Of a stretch of DNA of 16,393 bases, positions 7,576 through 16,092 are shown piece after piece. The translations under genes and the position numbers were made by a program. The DNA lies in assembly GCA_905193145.1 (NCBI GenBank), contig CAJJNP010000063.1:1-16393 (forward strand). Direction: 5' to 3'. This stretch comes from an uncultured Odoribacter sp. (GTDB lineage: Bacteria; Bacteroidota; Bacteroidia; Bacteroidales; Marinifilaceae). Under the pieces are notes generated by a model, which made no database searches, was not told the origin of the DNA, and worked only from the letters and a program-made list of their open reading frames with translations. The stretch's first letter is position 1, and the number at the start of each line of letters is the position of its first letter.

Positions 7576-10500
7576 AAGGATTTATTGCAAAAATATTTGT
7601 CGGCAAAGGTGATCGAGCGTTTGACGGCAAAGCTGACTGCGGCTGGCGACAAGAAGTTTAAGTTGGTGGAAAATGCCGGGTCGGTCACTCCGCTGTTGAT
7701 TGGTGCCATGAGGGTAAGCAGACCCGGGGTGCGGGTGGTGGTGTTGAACGACCGGGAGGAAGCTGCCTATTTCTATAATGATTTGATTACCTTTACGGAT
7801 GAGAAAAAGGTGGCGTTTTTGCCTTCTTCTTATCGAAGGATGATTAAGGACGAGGAGAAGGATAATGATTCGGTGTTGGTGAGAACGGAGGTGCTGAATA
7901 ATATCAGCAACGGGATTGTGGATACACTGGTCACTTTTCCTGAGGCTTTGGCAGAACAGGTGGTGGATAGACAGGTGCTGGGGAAGATGTCGATGGTGGT
8001 GAAGCGTGGTGATAAGATTTCCATGTCGTTTGTGGAGAATCTTTTGGTAGAGTATGGATTTGAACGGAGTGATTTCGTTTATGAGCCGGGACAGTTTTCT
8101 ATTCGGGGCAGTATTGTGGATGTCTATTCTTTTGCAGAGGAACTGCCTGCCCGCATCGATTTTTTTGGTGATGAGGTGGATTCTATTCGCTTTTTCGGTG
8201 TGGAAACGCAGTTGTCCGACCGGAAGGTGGAGCAGGTGTCTATTGTGCCGGATTTGAGCGGACATTCGGAAAGCGGGAGTTTTAAACATACGGATTTGTT
8301 TACCTATTTTGCGGAGAAACCGGTTTGGTGGGTAAAGAATGGTTTGTTTTTGCACGATAAGGTGAGGAAATTGCACGAAGAGGCTGGAGATGAGTTGATA
8401 GGGTGTGCGGAAGATTTGTTGAAATATATGGAAGAGTGCCCTGTGGTGGAATGGGGACCTGATTTATATTTCAGGGGAGAGGTCATTGAAGTGGGGTGTG
8501 AGGCGCAGCCGCCTACGAACAAGCACTTTGATTTGCTGGCGGAGACTTTGCAATCGCGTAAGGCGAACGGATACGAGCTTTATATTTGCTCTAACAATGA
8601 GATGCAGATTCAGCGTATTCGGGATATTTTCAAGGATAAAGGGTATGGATTGGAGTTTGAGTGGGTGGAAGGTGTGTTGCATGAGGGATTTTCGGATGCG
8701 AAGGAAAAGTTGTGTATCTATACGGAACATCAGATTTTCGATCGTTATCACAAGTATAAATTACAGACTACACGTCTGCGTCAGGGACGTGAGTCGATTA
8801 CGTTGAGTGAGTTGCAGAATTTGCATCCGGGAGATTATGTAGTGCATATTGATCATGGAATCGGACGGTTTGGCGGTTTGGTGAAGCTGATGAATGATGG
8901 TAAGGAGCAAGAGGCTATCCGTCTGGTGTATAAGAATAATTCGGAATTGTATGTAGGGTTGCATTCTCTGCATAAGATTTCAAAATATAAAGGGAAGGAC
9001 GGGGTGCCTCCGATGGTGAATAAGTTAGGTGGTGAGGCTTGGAACAAGTTGAAGCAGAAGACAAAGTCGCGGGTTAAGGATATTGCGCGCGAGTTGATTG
9101 CGTTGTATGCCCGTAGGAAGAAGGAGCCTGCCTTTGCTTTTTCCAAGGACAGTTATTTGCAGGAGGAGATGGAGGTGTCGTTTATGTATGACGAGACACC
9201 GGATCAGCTGAAGGCGATTAATGCCGTAAAGGCAGATATGGAGCAGCCGCAGGTGATGGACCGTTTGGTGTGTGGCGATGTGGGATTCGGTAAAACGGAG
9301 GTGGCTATCCGGGCGGCTTTTAAAGCGGTGGCGGATAACAAGCAGGTGGCTGTGTTGGTGCCTACGACGGTGTTGGCATATCAGCATTATATCACATTTT
9401 CGAAGCGACTGGAAGGAATGCCATGCAGGGTGGAGTATGTCAGTCGGATGAAGAAAAGCAGCGATATCAAGAAGGTGTTGAAAGAGTTGAAAGAAGGAAA
9501 GGTAGATATTATAATAGGTACTCATCGTTTGACCAGCAAGGATGTGGAGTTTAAGGATTTGGGGCTGTTGATTATTGATGAGGAGCAGAAGTTCGGAGTG
9601 GGAGTAAAGGAGAAGTTGAAGCAAATGAAGTTGAATGTGGATACCTTGACATTGACAGCAACGCCTATTCCGCGTACGTTGCAGTTTTCGCTGATGGGTG
9701 CCCGGGATATGTCGATTATCCGGACGCCGCCGCCTAACAGGTATCCGATTGTGACGGAATTGCACCGGTTTGACGAGCAGTTGATTAAAGAGGTGATTAT
9801 GTATGAGATGTCGCGCGGAGGACAGGTGTTCTTTATTCATAATCGGGTGGAAACTATACGTGATATCCAGGGTATGTTACAGCGGATTGTGCCGGAGGTG
9901 AAGAGTTGTGTCGCTCATGGACAGATGACAGGAGAGGAACTGGAGAAGGTGATGCACGATTTTGTGAGGGGAGATTATGATGTGTTGATTGCAACGACAA
10001 TTATCGAGTCGGGGTTGGATATTCCGAATGCAAATACGATGATTATCAATCAGGCTCAAAATTATGGCTTGAGTGATTTGCACCAGTTGAGAGGACGTGT
10101 GGGACGTTCTAATAAAAAGGCGTTCTGTTATTTGCTGACACCTCCGTTGGATATGGTGAATCCGGAAGCTCGGAGAAGACTGAAGGCTATTGAGGATTTC
10201 AGCGGTTTGGGTAGCGGTTTTAATATTGCCATGCAGGATTTGGATATCCGTGGTGCCGGAAATATTTTGGGTGCGGAACAGTCCGGTTTTATTGCAGAAA
10301 TCGGTTATGAAACGTACCAGCGCATTCTGAACGAGGCTCTGTTGGAGTTGAAAGACGAGGAATTCCCGGAACTGGCTGCCGACCGTGGAGACAATGATCG
10401 GGTGTTTGTGGCGGATTGTGTGGTGGAATCGGATTTTGAGGCTTTGATTCCGGATTCGTATGTGGAAAATGTGAGTGAGCGTATCCGTTTGTATCGGGAA

Positions 10501-10869
10501 TTGGATAATATTCCGGATGAGGAGGGCTTGGAGAAGTTTGCCAGAGAATTGTCAGACCGTTTTGGCGAGTTGCCGAGACAGGTGTTAGGTCTGATGGATA
10601 TTGTGCGTGTCAGAAGGTGGTGTATGTCGCTTGGTGTGGAGCGCTTGTTGGCGAAAAATGGTAAGATGACCATGTATTTTGTGAGCGACCAGTCGTCTCC
10701 GTTTTATAAATCGGATGTATTTGCCAATGTCTTGAAGTTTGTGCAACAGCAGACGGTGGCTTGCCGTTTTAGTGAGAAGAATGATAAATTGTCACTTATA
10801 TTTACGGACGTGAAGGATGAAAGCCGAATGGCGGAAATTGTCAGAAATTTAAAAGACAGTGTGTTATGA
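7558..10869 (+). CDS. mfd: Transcription-repair coupling factor Mfd (TTG start)
   Basis: 1103 aa, near the usual 1100-1170. Mfd is an ATP-driven DNA translocase that pushes stalled RNA polymerase off lesions and recruits UvrA. Domains in order: UvrB-like N-terminal region (about 1-350); CarD-like RNA-polymerase-interacting domain with PGDYVVHIDHGIGRF at 424-438; RecG-like helicase with Walker A GDVGFGKT at 573-580 and Walker B DEEQ at 674-677; then TATPIPRTL, TTIIESGLDIPNA and HQLRGRVGR motifs; and the translocation motif region (FNIAMQDLDIRGAGNILG). A C-terminal TRCF domain follows. An in-frame TAA at 7546-7548 and the absence of an in-frame ATG until codon 52 leave only TTG starts: 7558 or 7567. 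The second would give MNTKDLLQKYL and is equally plausible. The 3' end overlaps coaX by ATGA. Identification is secure; only the exact start is open. Confidence 0.97.
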   Translation: MNTLNTKDLLQKYLSAKVIERLTAKLTAAGDKKFKLVENAGSVTPLLIGAMRVSRPGVRVVVLNDREEAAYFYNDLITFTDEKKVAFLPSSYRRMIKDEEKDNDSVLVRTEVLNNISNGIVDTLVTFPEALAEQVVDRQVLGKMSMVVKRGDKISMSFVENLLVEYGFERSDFVYEPGQFSIRGSIVDVYSFAEELPARIDFFGDEVDSIRFFGVETQLSDRKVEQVSIVPDLSGHSESGSFKHTDLFTYFAEKPVWWVKNGLFLHDKVRKLHEEAGDELIGCAEDLLKYMEECPVVEWGPDLYFRGEVIEVGCEAQPPTNKHFDLLAETLQSRKANGYELYICSNNEMQIQRIRDIFKDKGYGLEFEWVEGVLHEGFSDAKEKLCIYTEHQIFDRYHKYKLQTTRLRQGRESITLSELQNLHPGDYVVHIDHGIGRFGGLVKLMNDGKEQEAIRLVYKNNSELYVGLHSLHKISKYKGKDGVPPMVNKLGGEAWNKLKQKTKSRVKDIARELIALYARRKKEPAFAFSKDSYLQEEMEVSFMYDETPDQLKAINAVKADMEQPQVMDRLVCGDVGFGKTEVAIRAAFKAVADNKQVAVLVPTTVLAYQHYITFSKRLEGMPCRVEYVSRMKKSSDIKKVLKELKEGKVDIIIGTHRLTSKDVEFKDLGLLIIDEEQKFGVGVKEKLKQMKLNVDTLTLTATPIPRTLQFSLMGARDMSIIRTPPPNRYPIVTELHRFDEQLIKEVIMYEMSRGGQVFFIHNRVETIRDIQGMLQRIVPEVKSCVAHGQMTGEELEKVMHDFVRGDYDVLIATTIIESGLDIPNANTMIINQAQNYGLSDLHQLRGRVGRSNKKAFCYLLTPPLDMVNPEARRRLKAIEDFSGLGSGFNIAMQDLDIRGAGNILGAEQSGFIAEIGYETYQRILNEALLELKDEEFPELAADRGDNDRVFVADCVVESDFEALIPDSYVENVSERIRLYRELDNIPDEEGLEKFARELSDRFGELPRQVLGLMDIVRVRRWCMSLGVERLLAKNGKMTMYFVSDQSSPFYKSDVFANVLKFVQQQTVACRFSEKNDKLSLIFTDVKDESRMAEIVRNLKDSVL

Positions 10870-11594
10870 ATTTGGTGGTAGATGCGGGGAATACTCGTAT
10901 GAAATATGCTTTTTTTAAAGATAATCAATTGGTGGAGGCTAAATATTGCGGGGACAGTCTGCTGGAAGATATTGGCAGATATCGGGGAATGGGTGAACGG
11001 GTGGATTTGTTGCTGTCGGGCAGTGGTAGGATTCCTGATGATATGAGGGATATGTTGAAAGGGGCTGTTGACTGGTGGGTTGAGGCTTCTTCTCTGATGC
11101 CCTTGCCTCTGAAAATCGGATATGCCACCCCGGCTACATTGGGTTTTGACAGGATTGCGATTTGTACCGGAGCGATGGGAAAATATCCCGGACACCCTTT
11201 GCTGGTGATTGATTCCGGGACTTGTATTACCTTTAATTATGTAGATGCGGAAGGGACGTTTTTAGGTGGGAATATATCTCCGGGGGTGGATATGCGTTTT
11301 CGAGGATTGCAACATTTTACAGCCAAATTACCTTTGGTGGAGCCTTCGCTGAACTATGGGGGGATGGGGCAGACAACGGATGAGGCTATTCGGAATGGAG
11401 TTATGAATGGCATGCTTTTTGAAGTGAAAAATTATATACATGAGTTCATGGAAACGTTTGACGATGGACGAGTGATTGTGACCGGCGGTAATAGTGTATT
11501 TCTGGAGAAAAAACTGCCAAACGAAGTCGAGTTTTGTAGAATATTGGGTTTTCTTGGGTTGAATGAGATATTGGCGTTTGCTAAAAAAATATAA
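10866..11594 (+). CDS. coaX: Type III pantothenate kinase CoaX
   Basis: 242 aa cytoplasmic enzyme of the ASKHA (acetate/sugar kinase-Hsc70-actin) fold. It phosphorylates pantothenate with ATP in the first step of coenzyme A synthesis; family members usually need a monovalent cation and resist CoA feedback. Visible motifs: N-terminal phosphate-binding VVDAGNTRMK with D6, G8, N9 and T10; GFDR at 93-96; IDSGTCITF with D116; GGNISPG at 134-140 followed by MRFRGL; and the C-terminal adenosine-motif-like VTGGNSVFLE. Length is a little below the common 250-260. ATGA overlap with mfd indicates translational coupling and a shared promoter at 7505-7536. The stop is followed by a 105-nt gap with the promoter of the next gene. 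Confidence 0.96.
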   Translation: MNLVVDAGNTRMKYAFFKDNQLVEAKYCGDSLLEDIGRYRGMGERVDLLLSGSGRIPDDMRDMLKGAVDWWVEASSLMPLPLKIGYATPATLGFDRIAICTGAMGKYPGHPLLVIDSGTCITFNYVDAEGTFLGGNISPGVDMRFRGLQHFTAKLPLVEPSLNYGGMGQTTDEAIRNGVMNGMLFEVKNYIHEFMETFDDGRVIVTGGNSVFLEKKLPNEVEFCRILGFLGLNEILAFAKKI

Positions 11595-11620
11595 GCAGAC
11601 ATGAAAATTCATGTGCTATA

Positions 11621-11652
11621 TTGGCTATTTTAGAAAATTAGTGATATTTTTG
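11621..11652 (+). promoter_or_regulatory. Bacteroidota-type promoter for the TPR-lptC-CNNM genes
   Basis: TATTTTTG at 11645-11652 is an exact TAnnTTTG -7 box. TTG at 11621-11623 gives a -33 box with 21 nt between. Transcription would start near 11659, leaving a roughly 40-nt AT-rich leader before the ATG at 11700. Confidence 0.65.
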
Positions 11653-11699
11653 CCTTGGATGAATTATAGATAAACTATACAAAACTTAAAAATAAAATC

Positions 11700-13022
11700 A
11701 TGAAGAAAATTGTTGCTTTAGCATGCGGGGTTTGCTTGATTGGTGGCGCTGCAAAGGCTCAGACAGTACAGTCAAAATATGGTGTGGACAGTGTGAAAAC
11801 GATAGAGAGCGCATCTATTTATTCTGAATTTTTGAAACAGAAGAATTATAAAGAAGCTCTGTCGGCATGGAGTTATGTTTTCCACAATGCTCCTGCTTTT
11901 CAGACATTGACCTATACGAAAGGCGAGGATTTATTTGCAGGTTTGTACAAGCAGACAAAGGATCGTGCTTATATCGATTCTTTGAAGATGGTTTATGATC
12001 AGTGGGTACAATATAGTTATATTAATCCCCGATTTGGAGAAGGCTATATTTTAGGTAAAAAAGGAGCTACACTGATTCAGTTGGGTGTGGCGAATGATGA
12101 AGAGTTGAAAGAGGCTTACGGATATTTGAATAAATCTTTCGAGATGGAGGGAAACAAGAGCCATCCGATTACTGTTCAAGTATTGTTCTTTGCGGCAGGA
12201 GACTTGATGAAAAAGGATATGGTGTCTCGTGATGAATATATTAACCAGTATATGAAAGTATCTGCTTTTGTTGACAGAGCTTTGAAACATGCTAAGAAAC
12301 CGGAACCTTTTAAGGCTATGAAAGGTCGTATTGACGGTATGTTTTTCAGTTCAGGAGCTGCAGATTGCGAGACATTGAATCGTCTGCTGACAGAGAAGTA
12401 TAATGCTGCTCCGGAAGATGTTGAAAATATCAGATCTGTGGTTAGCTTGCTGCGTCGGAACGAGTGTGAGCACTTGGCTTTATATACTACTGTTGCAGAG
12501 CAGTTGTATAAATTGGATCCTTCAGCAGAAGCTGCATATAGCTTGGCTACAATGTTTATGAAACGTCAGGATTGGGATAAAGCTGACACTTATTTGCAGG
12601 AAGCTATTTCGAAAGCAGAAGATGAAACAGCCAAAGGCGATTATTGTATGCGTCAGGCTCAGTTGAAATTGGCCAAGAAACAATATGCAGAAGCTAAGCG
12701 TGCTGCTTTGGCAGCTATTCAGTGTAATGCACAGAATGGTGCAGCCTATATTTTGATTGGTAAGGCTTATGCTGCTTATGCAAATAATTATGGAGAGGAT
12801 GCTTTTGACCATGCATCTGTGTTCTGGGCTGCTGTAGATAAATTTAATAAAGCGAAACAGGTTGATCCGAGTGTTGCTGAAGAAGCGAATAAATTGATTA
12901 CTTCTTATACTCCGCACTTCCCCAGTAAGGATGAGGCTTTCTTTAGAAGCGTGACGGAAGGTGCAGATGTTAAGATTGGTGATTGGATTAATGAAACAAC
13001 CAAAGCCCGTTTCTCGAAATAG
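11700..13022 (+). CDS. Exported tetratricopeptide-repeat protein
   Basis: 440 aa. The N-terminus MKKIVALACGVCLIGGAAKA is a typical Sec signal peptide with likely cleavage after AKA (next residue Gln), so the mature protein is periplasmic or surface-associated. The rest is helical and has TPR-like pairs, clearest at about 275-365: SLATMFMKRQDWDKADTYL, then QLKLAKKQYAEAKRAALAAI, then AAYILIGKAYAAYANNYGED. No enzymatic motif is seen. TPR proteins are protein-interaction scaffolds; the specific partner is unknown. It is followed by lptC after 12 nt and is probably co-transcribed with it, so a role in envelope assembly is a reasonable inference from context, not shown. Codon use is more AT-rich than in the RND genes. 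ATG supported by the signal peptide and A-rich leader. Confidence 0.85.
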   Translation: MKKIVALACGVCLIGGAAKAQTVQSKYGVDSVKTIESASIYSEFLKQKNYKEALSAWSYVFHNAPAFQTLTYTKGEDLFAGLYKQTKDRAYIDSLKMVYDQWVQYSYINPRFGEGYILGKKGATLIQLGVANDEELKEAYGYLNKSFEMEGNKSHPITVQVLFFAAGDLMKKDMVSRDEYINQYMKVSAFVDRALKHAKKPEPFKAMKGRIDGMFFSSGAADCETLNRLLTEKYNAAPEDVENIRSVVSLLRRNECEHLALYTTVAEQLYKLDPSAEAAYSLATMFMKRQDWDKADTYLQEAISKAEDETAKGDYCMRQAQLKLAKKQYAEAKRAALAAIQCNAQNGAAYILIGKAYAAYANNYGEDAFDHASVFWAAVDKFNKAKQVDPSVAEEANKLITSYTPHFPSKDEAFFRSVTEGADVKIGDWINETTKARFSK

Positions 13023-13034
13023 GAATTGAAATAA

Positions 13035-13613
13035 ATGAGATATATATTTTCCAGTATGATAAATTTTCGAAGCATTATTGTCCTGTTGGGGACAATAATG
13101 CTTTTGTCTTGTAAAAATGATGTGCAGGATGTTAATCGTATTGCTGGCGGTGAAGCACGTCCTGAAATGACCGGACATGAATTGGAGATGATATATTCGG
13201 ATTCTGCTCGGATTAAGTATAAAGTGATAACTTCCGAATATATCAAAATGACTGAGGGAGAAGAAAAGTATGAGGAGTTTCCGAAAGGACTGTATGCGAT
13301 TTCTTATGATAAGGAGGGTAAGTTAATGGGGTCGATTAAATGTAAATATGCCAAGAAACTTGAAGATAAGAATCTGTGGGAAGCCAGGAGTGAAGTGGTT
13401 GTAGTGAATGCTGAAGGTAAAAAATTGGAAACAGAGTTGTTGTATTGGGATGTTGAGAAGCAGATAATCTATTCTGACAGGTATGTGAAACTGACATCCG
13501 GAGAGCAAGTGATTGAAGGACACAAAGGATTTAAGTCTGACCAAGATTTGAATAATCCGATGTTTTACGGTATTACCGGAAAAGTTGAAATTGAAAATAA
13601 GAATATCCAATGA
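13035..13613 (+). CDS. lptC: LPS export protein LptC (lipoprotein form)
   Basis: 192 aa. LptC is the periplasmic bridge component that takes lipopolysaccharide from the LptB2FG extractor and hands it to LptA on the way to the outer membrane. The N-terminus ends in MLLSC, a lipobox with Cys26, so this version looks lipid-anchored rather than held by a TM helix as in E. coli. The body is beta-strand rich and jellyroll-like (YIKMTEGEEKYEEFPKGLYA, WEARSEVVVVNAEGKKLETE, LLYWDVEKQIIYSDRYVKLT), ending with the family-like IEGHKGFKSDQDLNNPMFYG. An alternative ATG at 13056 would shorten the signal (Cys19); both starts fit. ATGA overlap with the CNNM gene. Similar coaX-TPR-lptC-CNNM order is what I recall from other Bacteroidales, which supports the call. 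Confidence 0.88.
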   Translation: MRYIFSSMINFRSIIVLLGTIMLLSCKNDVQDVNRIAGGEARPEMTGHELEMIYSDSARIKYKVITSEYIKMTEGEEKYEEFPKGLYAISYDKEGKLMGSIKCKYAKKLEDKNLWEARSEVVVVNAEGKKLETELLYWDVEKQIIYSDRYVKLTSGEQVIEGHKGFKSDQDLNNPMFYGITGKVEIENKNIQ

Positions 13614-14863
13614 CCACTTCATTGATTATCATATTAGTTTGTCTGCTGTTGTCTGCATTCTTCTCAGGGATGGAGATCGCTTTCTTGACTTCAAATAAGT
13701 TGAGAATTGAGATTGATAAATCGAATAAAGGTGTTTCGCAAGCTTTGATTGATTTGTTTGTTTCAAATTCCGGAATGTATATTACTACTATTTTGGTGGG
13801 CAATAATGTCGTGATGGTAATTTATGGTATTTTTATGTCTGAATTGTTATTGCAGAACCTTGCATTCCTGAATTTATCTGTTGGTGCGGAGTTGTTTGTG
13901 GAAACGGTTATTTCAACTTTAATTATACTTGTTTTTGCAGAGTTTTTGCCTAAAACAGTATTCCGTTTACGCTCTAATCTTTTCTTGAAGATTTTTGCTG
14001 TTCCGGTGTTTCTGTTTTATTTGCTCTTTTTTCCGTTGTCTTATTTTTCTGTATGGTTGGGTGGTATTTTGTTGCGTTTGTTTACCGGCAAGAAACTGGA
14101 AAATAAAGAGGAAAACCGTGCTTTCGGAAAGATTGATTTAAATAATTTGATTGAAGAAGGAGAGACAGGAGCGCAAGAGGAGGAGGAAGTCCATGAAATT
14201 AAGTTGTTCAGAAATGCCTTGGATTTTTCTGAAGTGAAATTGAGGGAATGTATTGTGCCGCGTCCGGATGTGGTAGCATTGTCTATTGACAGTTCGATAG
14301 AAGAGTTGTCTCAGTTGTTTATCAAGACAGGGCTGTCGCGAATATTGATTTATAAGGAAAGTATAGACGATATCATCGGATATGTCCATATTTCTGCTTT
14401 GTTTCACAATCCGCCGACAATCAGTAAGGCATTGAGCAAGGTGTTGATTGTGCCGGAAACTATGGCTGCTCAGCGTTTGCTGAATCTCTTTTTTAAAGAT
14501 CAGAAAAGTATTGCAGTGGTGGTGGATGAATTTGGTGTGACTGCAGGTATTGTGACGACAGAAGATATTATGGAAGAGATTTTTGGAGAGATTGAGGACG
14601 AACATGATCATCTGAATTTGAAAGAGGAGATGCTTTCTCCGCATGAATATATATTTTCAGGTCGTCTGGAAGTGGACTATCTGAATGAAAAATATCGTCT
14701 GGAGCTTGAAGAACGTGAGGAGTATGAAACGTTGGCGGGATTGATTCTGTACTTTAATCAAAGTATTCCACAAGAGGGAGAAGTGATAGAAATGGGAGAT
14801 GTTACTTTTACAATTTTGCGAGTGAAGAATGCGCGTATAGAAGAGGTGAAAGTTTCAGTATGA
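13610..14863 (+). CDS. CNNM/CBS/CorC-type membrane protein (hemolysin C family)
   Basis: 417 aa inner-membrane protein of the HlyC/CorC-CNNM family, related to Mg2+/Co2+ efflux proteins and to gliding protein GldE of Flavobacteriia. The N-terminal DUF21 (CNNM) region, about 1-170, has four hydrophobic segments and family motifs FFSGMEIAFLTSNK, ILVGNNVV and FAEFLPKT. A charged linker (about 165-200) leads to two CBS domains (about 213-335), with IVPRPDVVAL at the first and VVVDEFGVTAGIVTTEDIME, then EIFGEIEDE, at the second. A CorC_HlyC C-terminal domain (about 345-417) ends in ILRVKNARIEEVKV. CBS pairs often bind adenine nucleotides and Mg2+. Start overlaps lptC stop by ATGA, so coupled translation. 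It is the last gene of its transcript, with a strong terminator 15 nt downstream. Transport substrate is inferred from the family only. Confidence 0.92.
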   Translation: MTTSLIIILVCLLLSAFFSGMEIAFLTSNKLRIEIDKSNKGVSQALIDLFVSNSGMYITTILVGNNVVMVIYGIFMSELLLQNLAFLNLSVGAELFVETVISTLIILVFAEFLPKTVFRLRSNLFLKIFAVPVFLFYLLFFPLSYFSVWLGGILLRLFTGKKLENKEENRAFGKIDLNNLIEEGETGAQEEEEVHEIKLFRNALDFSEVKLRECIVPRPDVVALSIDSSIEELSQLFIKTGLSRILIYKESIDDIIGYVHISALFHNPPTISKALSKVLIVPETMAAQRLLNLFFKDQKSIAVVVDEFGVTAGIVTTEDIMEEIFGEIEDEHDHLNLKEEMLSPHEYIFSGRLEVDYLNEKYRLELEEREEYETLAGLILYFNQSIPQEGEVIEMGDVTFTILRVKNARIEEVKVSV

Positions 14864-14878
14864 TTAGTTTTGGTGATT

Positions 14879-14923
14879 ATAAAAATGCGCCCGGAGAACC
14901 TATAGCTCCGAGCGCATTTTTAT
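14879..14923. terminator. Bidirectional intrinsic terminator between the CNNM gene and manC
   Basis: AAAAATGCGCCCGGAG (14881-14896) pairs with CTCCGAGCGCATTTTT (14906-14921) around a 9-nt loop, with a single C-A mismatch. Two more A-T pairs extend the stem to 14879 and 14923. The stem has a GC-rich core flanked by A and T tracts on each side, so it can stop transcription from both directions. It lies between two convergent genes, 15 nt from each stop codon. Confidence 0.95.
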
Positions 14924-14936
14924 TGGTGGTAGGTAG

Positions 14937-16001
14937 TTATTGTTTCCTACGAAAGAATTTTTCAAAACGTTTGATTTTTTCTTCATCCTTCCGGTTGCAT
15001 ATCATGAGGTAGTTATCTTTTTCAGCGATAATCAGGTTGTCTACTCCTTGTATTACAACATTTTTACGGGGAGGAATGTTGACAATGCAGTTATTTGATT
15101 CGTTTAAAATGACTTTACCAGAGTTGGAGACATTATTATGTTCGTCTTTGTCGCATAATGCATGGAATGCGTGCCAGGTGCCGACATCCGACCATCCAAA
15201 ATGTCCTTTCAACACATATACATGCTGCGATTTTTCCATAATGCCTACATCAATGGAGGTGTTGTGACATTGTCCGTAGACACTTTGAATGAAGGAGGGT
15301 TCTGACGGGGTGTTCAGTTTGCTGTCTGTCGTGAATAGGGCATGCAGGTCGTACATGTGTGTTTTAAACTCTTCTATAATATCTTTGATGCACCAGATAA
15401 ATATTCCGGCATTCCATAGAAATTCATCAGAATCGTAAAACATTTGGGCCATTTCGGCACTTGGTTTTTCTGTAAATGTTTTGACAGCAGATATTTTTTG
15501 TGTGTTGTCTTTGGATTTTACCTGAATGTAGCCATATTCGGTCTCTGCGCGGGTTGGGGTAATGCCGATTGTGAGCAAACCGCCATGATCAGAAGCAAAG
15601 CGCATACCTTCCTGCAGGTCCTGTAGATATGCATAATCATTGCTGATGAAATGGTCGGAAGGAATGGTTACCATGATGGCATCCGGATTGATGCCTCTAA
15701 TTTTGTAGGCAGCATAGGCAATACAAGTGGCAGTATTCCGTACATATGGTTCTTTGAGTATGTTTTCTGTCGGTATTTCCGGAATTTGTTTGTGGGTGAT
15801 TTCTTCGTATTCTTTTCCGGTGACAATGAAAATATGGTTGTCTGGAAATATTTGTGAGATGCGTTCGTAGGTTTGCCGTATAAAACTTTTGCCAGAGTGC
15901 AGAATGTCTGAAAATTGTTTTGGGCAACGGCGATTGCTGACTGGCCAAAAACGATTACCGATACCGCCTGCCATAATAACGCAATATGTATTGTGGTTCA
16001 T
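14937..16001 (-). CDS. manC: Mannose-1-phosphate guanylyltransferase (GDP-mannose synthesis)
   Basis: 354 aa cytoplasmic nucleotidyltransferase that makes GDP-mannose from GTP and mannose-1-phosphate, the precursor for mannose, fucose and related sugars in polysaccharides and glycoproteins. The N-terminal signature AGGIGNRFWPVSNRRCPKQF (residues 11-30) carries the GxGxR loop and the PKQ lysine. Further family motifs are LKEPYVRNTATCIAYAA, IPSDHFI, TFTEKPSAEMA, FLWNAGIFIW and GHFGWSDVGTW. The protein ends soon after the left-handed helix region and lacks the C-terminal cupin (phosphomannose isomerase) domain of bifunctional type II enzymes, so it is the short single-function form. Start ATG puts the signature about 10 residues in, as usual. 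It is a single-gene unit here, facing the plus-strand genes, closed by the shared terminator and divergent from mlaE. Confidence 0.95.
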   Translation of the reverse strand: MNHNTYCVIMAGGIGNRFWPVSNRRCPKQFSDILHSGKSFIRQTYERISQIFPDNHIFIVTGKEYEEITHKQIPEIPTENILKEPYVRNTATCIAYAAYKIRGINPDAIMVTIPSDHFISNDYAYLQDLQEGMRFASDHGGLLTIGITPTRAETEYGYIQVKSKDNTQKISAVKTFTEKPSAEMAQMFYDSDEFLWNAGIFIWCIKDIIEEFKTHMYDLHALFTTDSKLNTPSEPSFIQSVYGQCHNTSIDVGIMEKSQHVYVLKGHFGWSDVGTWHAFHALCDKDEHNNVSNSGKVILNESNNCIVNIPPRKNVVIQGVDNLIIAEKDNYLMICNRKDEEKIKRFEKFFRRKQ

Positions 16002-16055
16002 TCGAATGATATTGTTTTAGTTTTACATCTCGTATCTCTACTTCAAAAGATATAC

Positions 16056-16063
16056 CAAATATA
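16056..16063 (-). promoter_or_regulatory. Candidate -7 box for manC
   Basis: On the minus strand this reads TATATTTG, an exact match to TAnnTTTG, about 55 nt upstream of the manC start. No TTTG or TTG is found at the expected 19-21 nt further upstream, so the promoter call rests on one box only. Confidence 0.35.
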
Positions 16064-16092
16064 CTGTTTTTTTGAATAGGAAATGGGAAAAG

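Noticed and set aside
8486..8806. Same-strand alternative-frame ORFs inside mfd and the RND genes (such as 8486-8806, 3565-3822, 5464-5691)
   Set aside because: They lie wholly inside strongly conserved genes, have Cys-, Arg- and Ser-rich random-looking translations, and no independent start context.
11599..11614. Small inverted repeat ACATGAA/TTCATGT after coaX as a terminator
   Set aside because: The 7-bp arms have only 2 nt between them, the stem is AT-rich, and no T-run follows directly. It is too weak to call as an intrinsic terminator.
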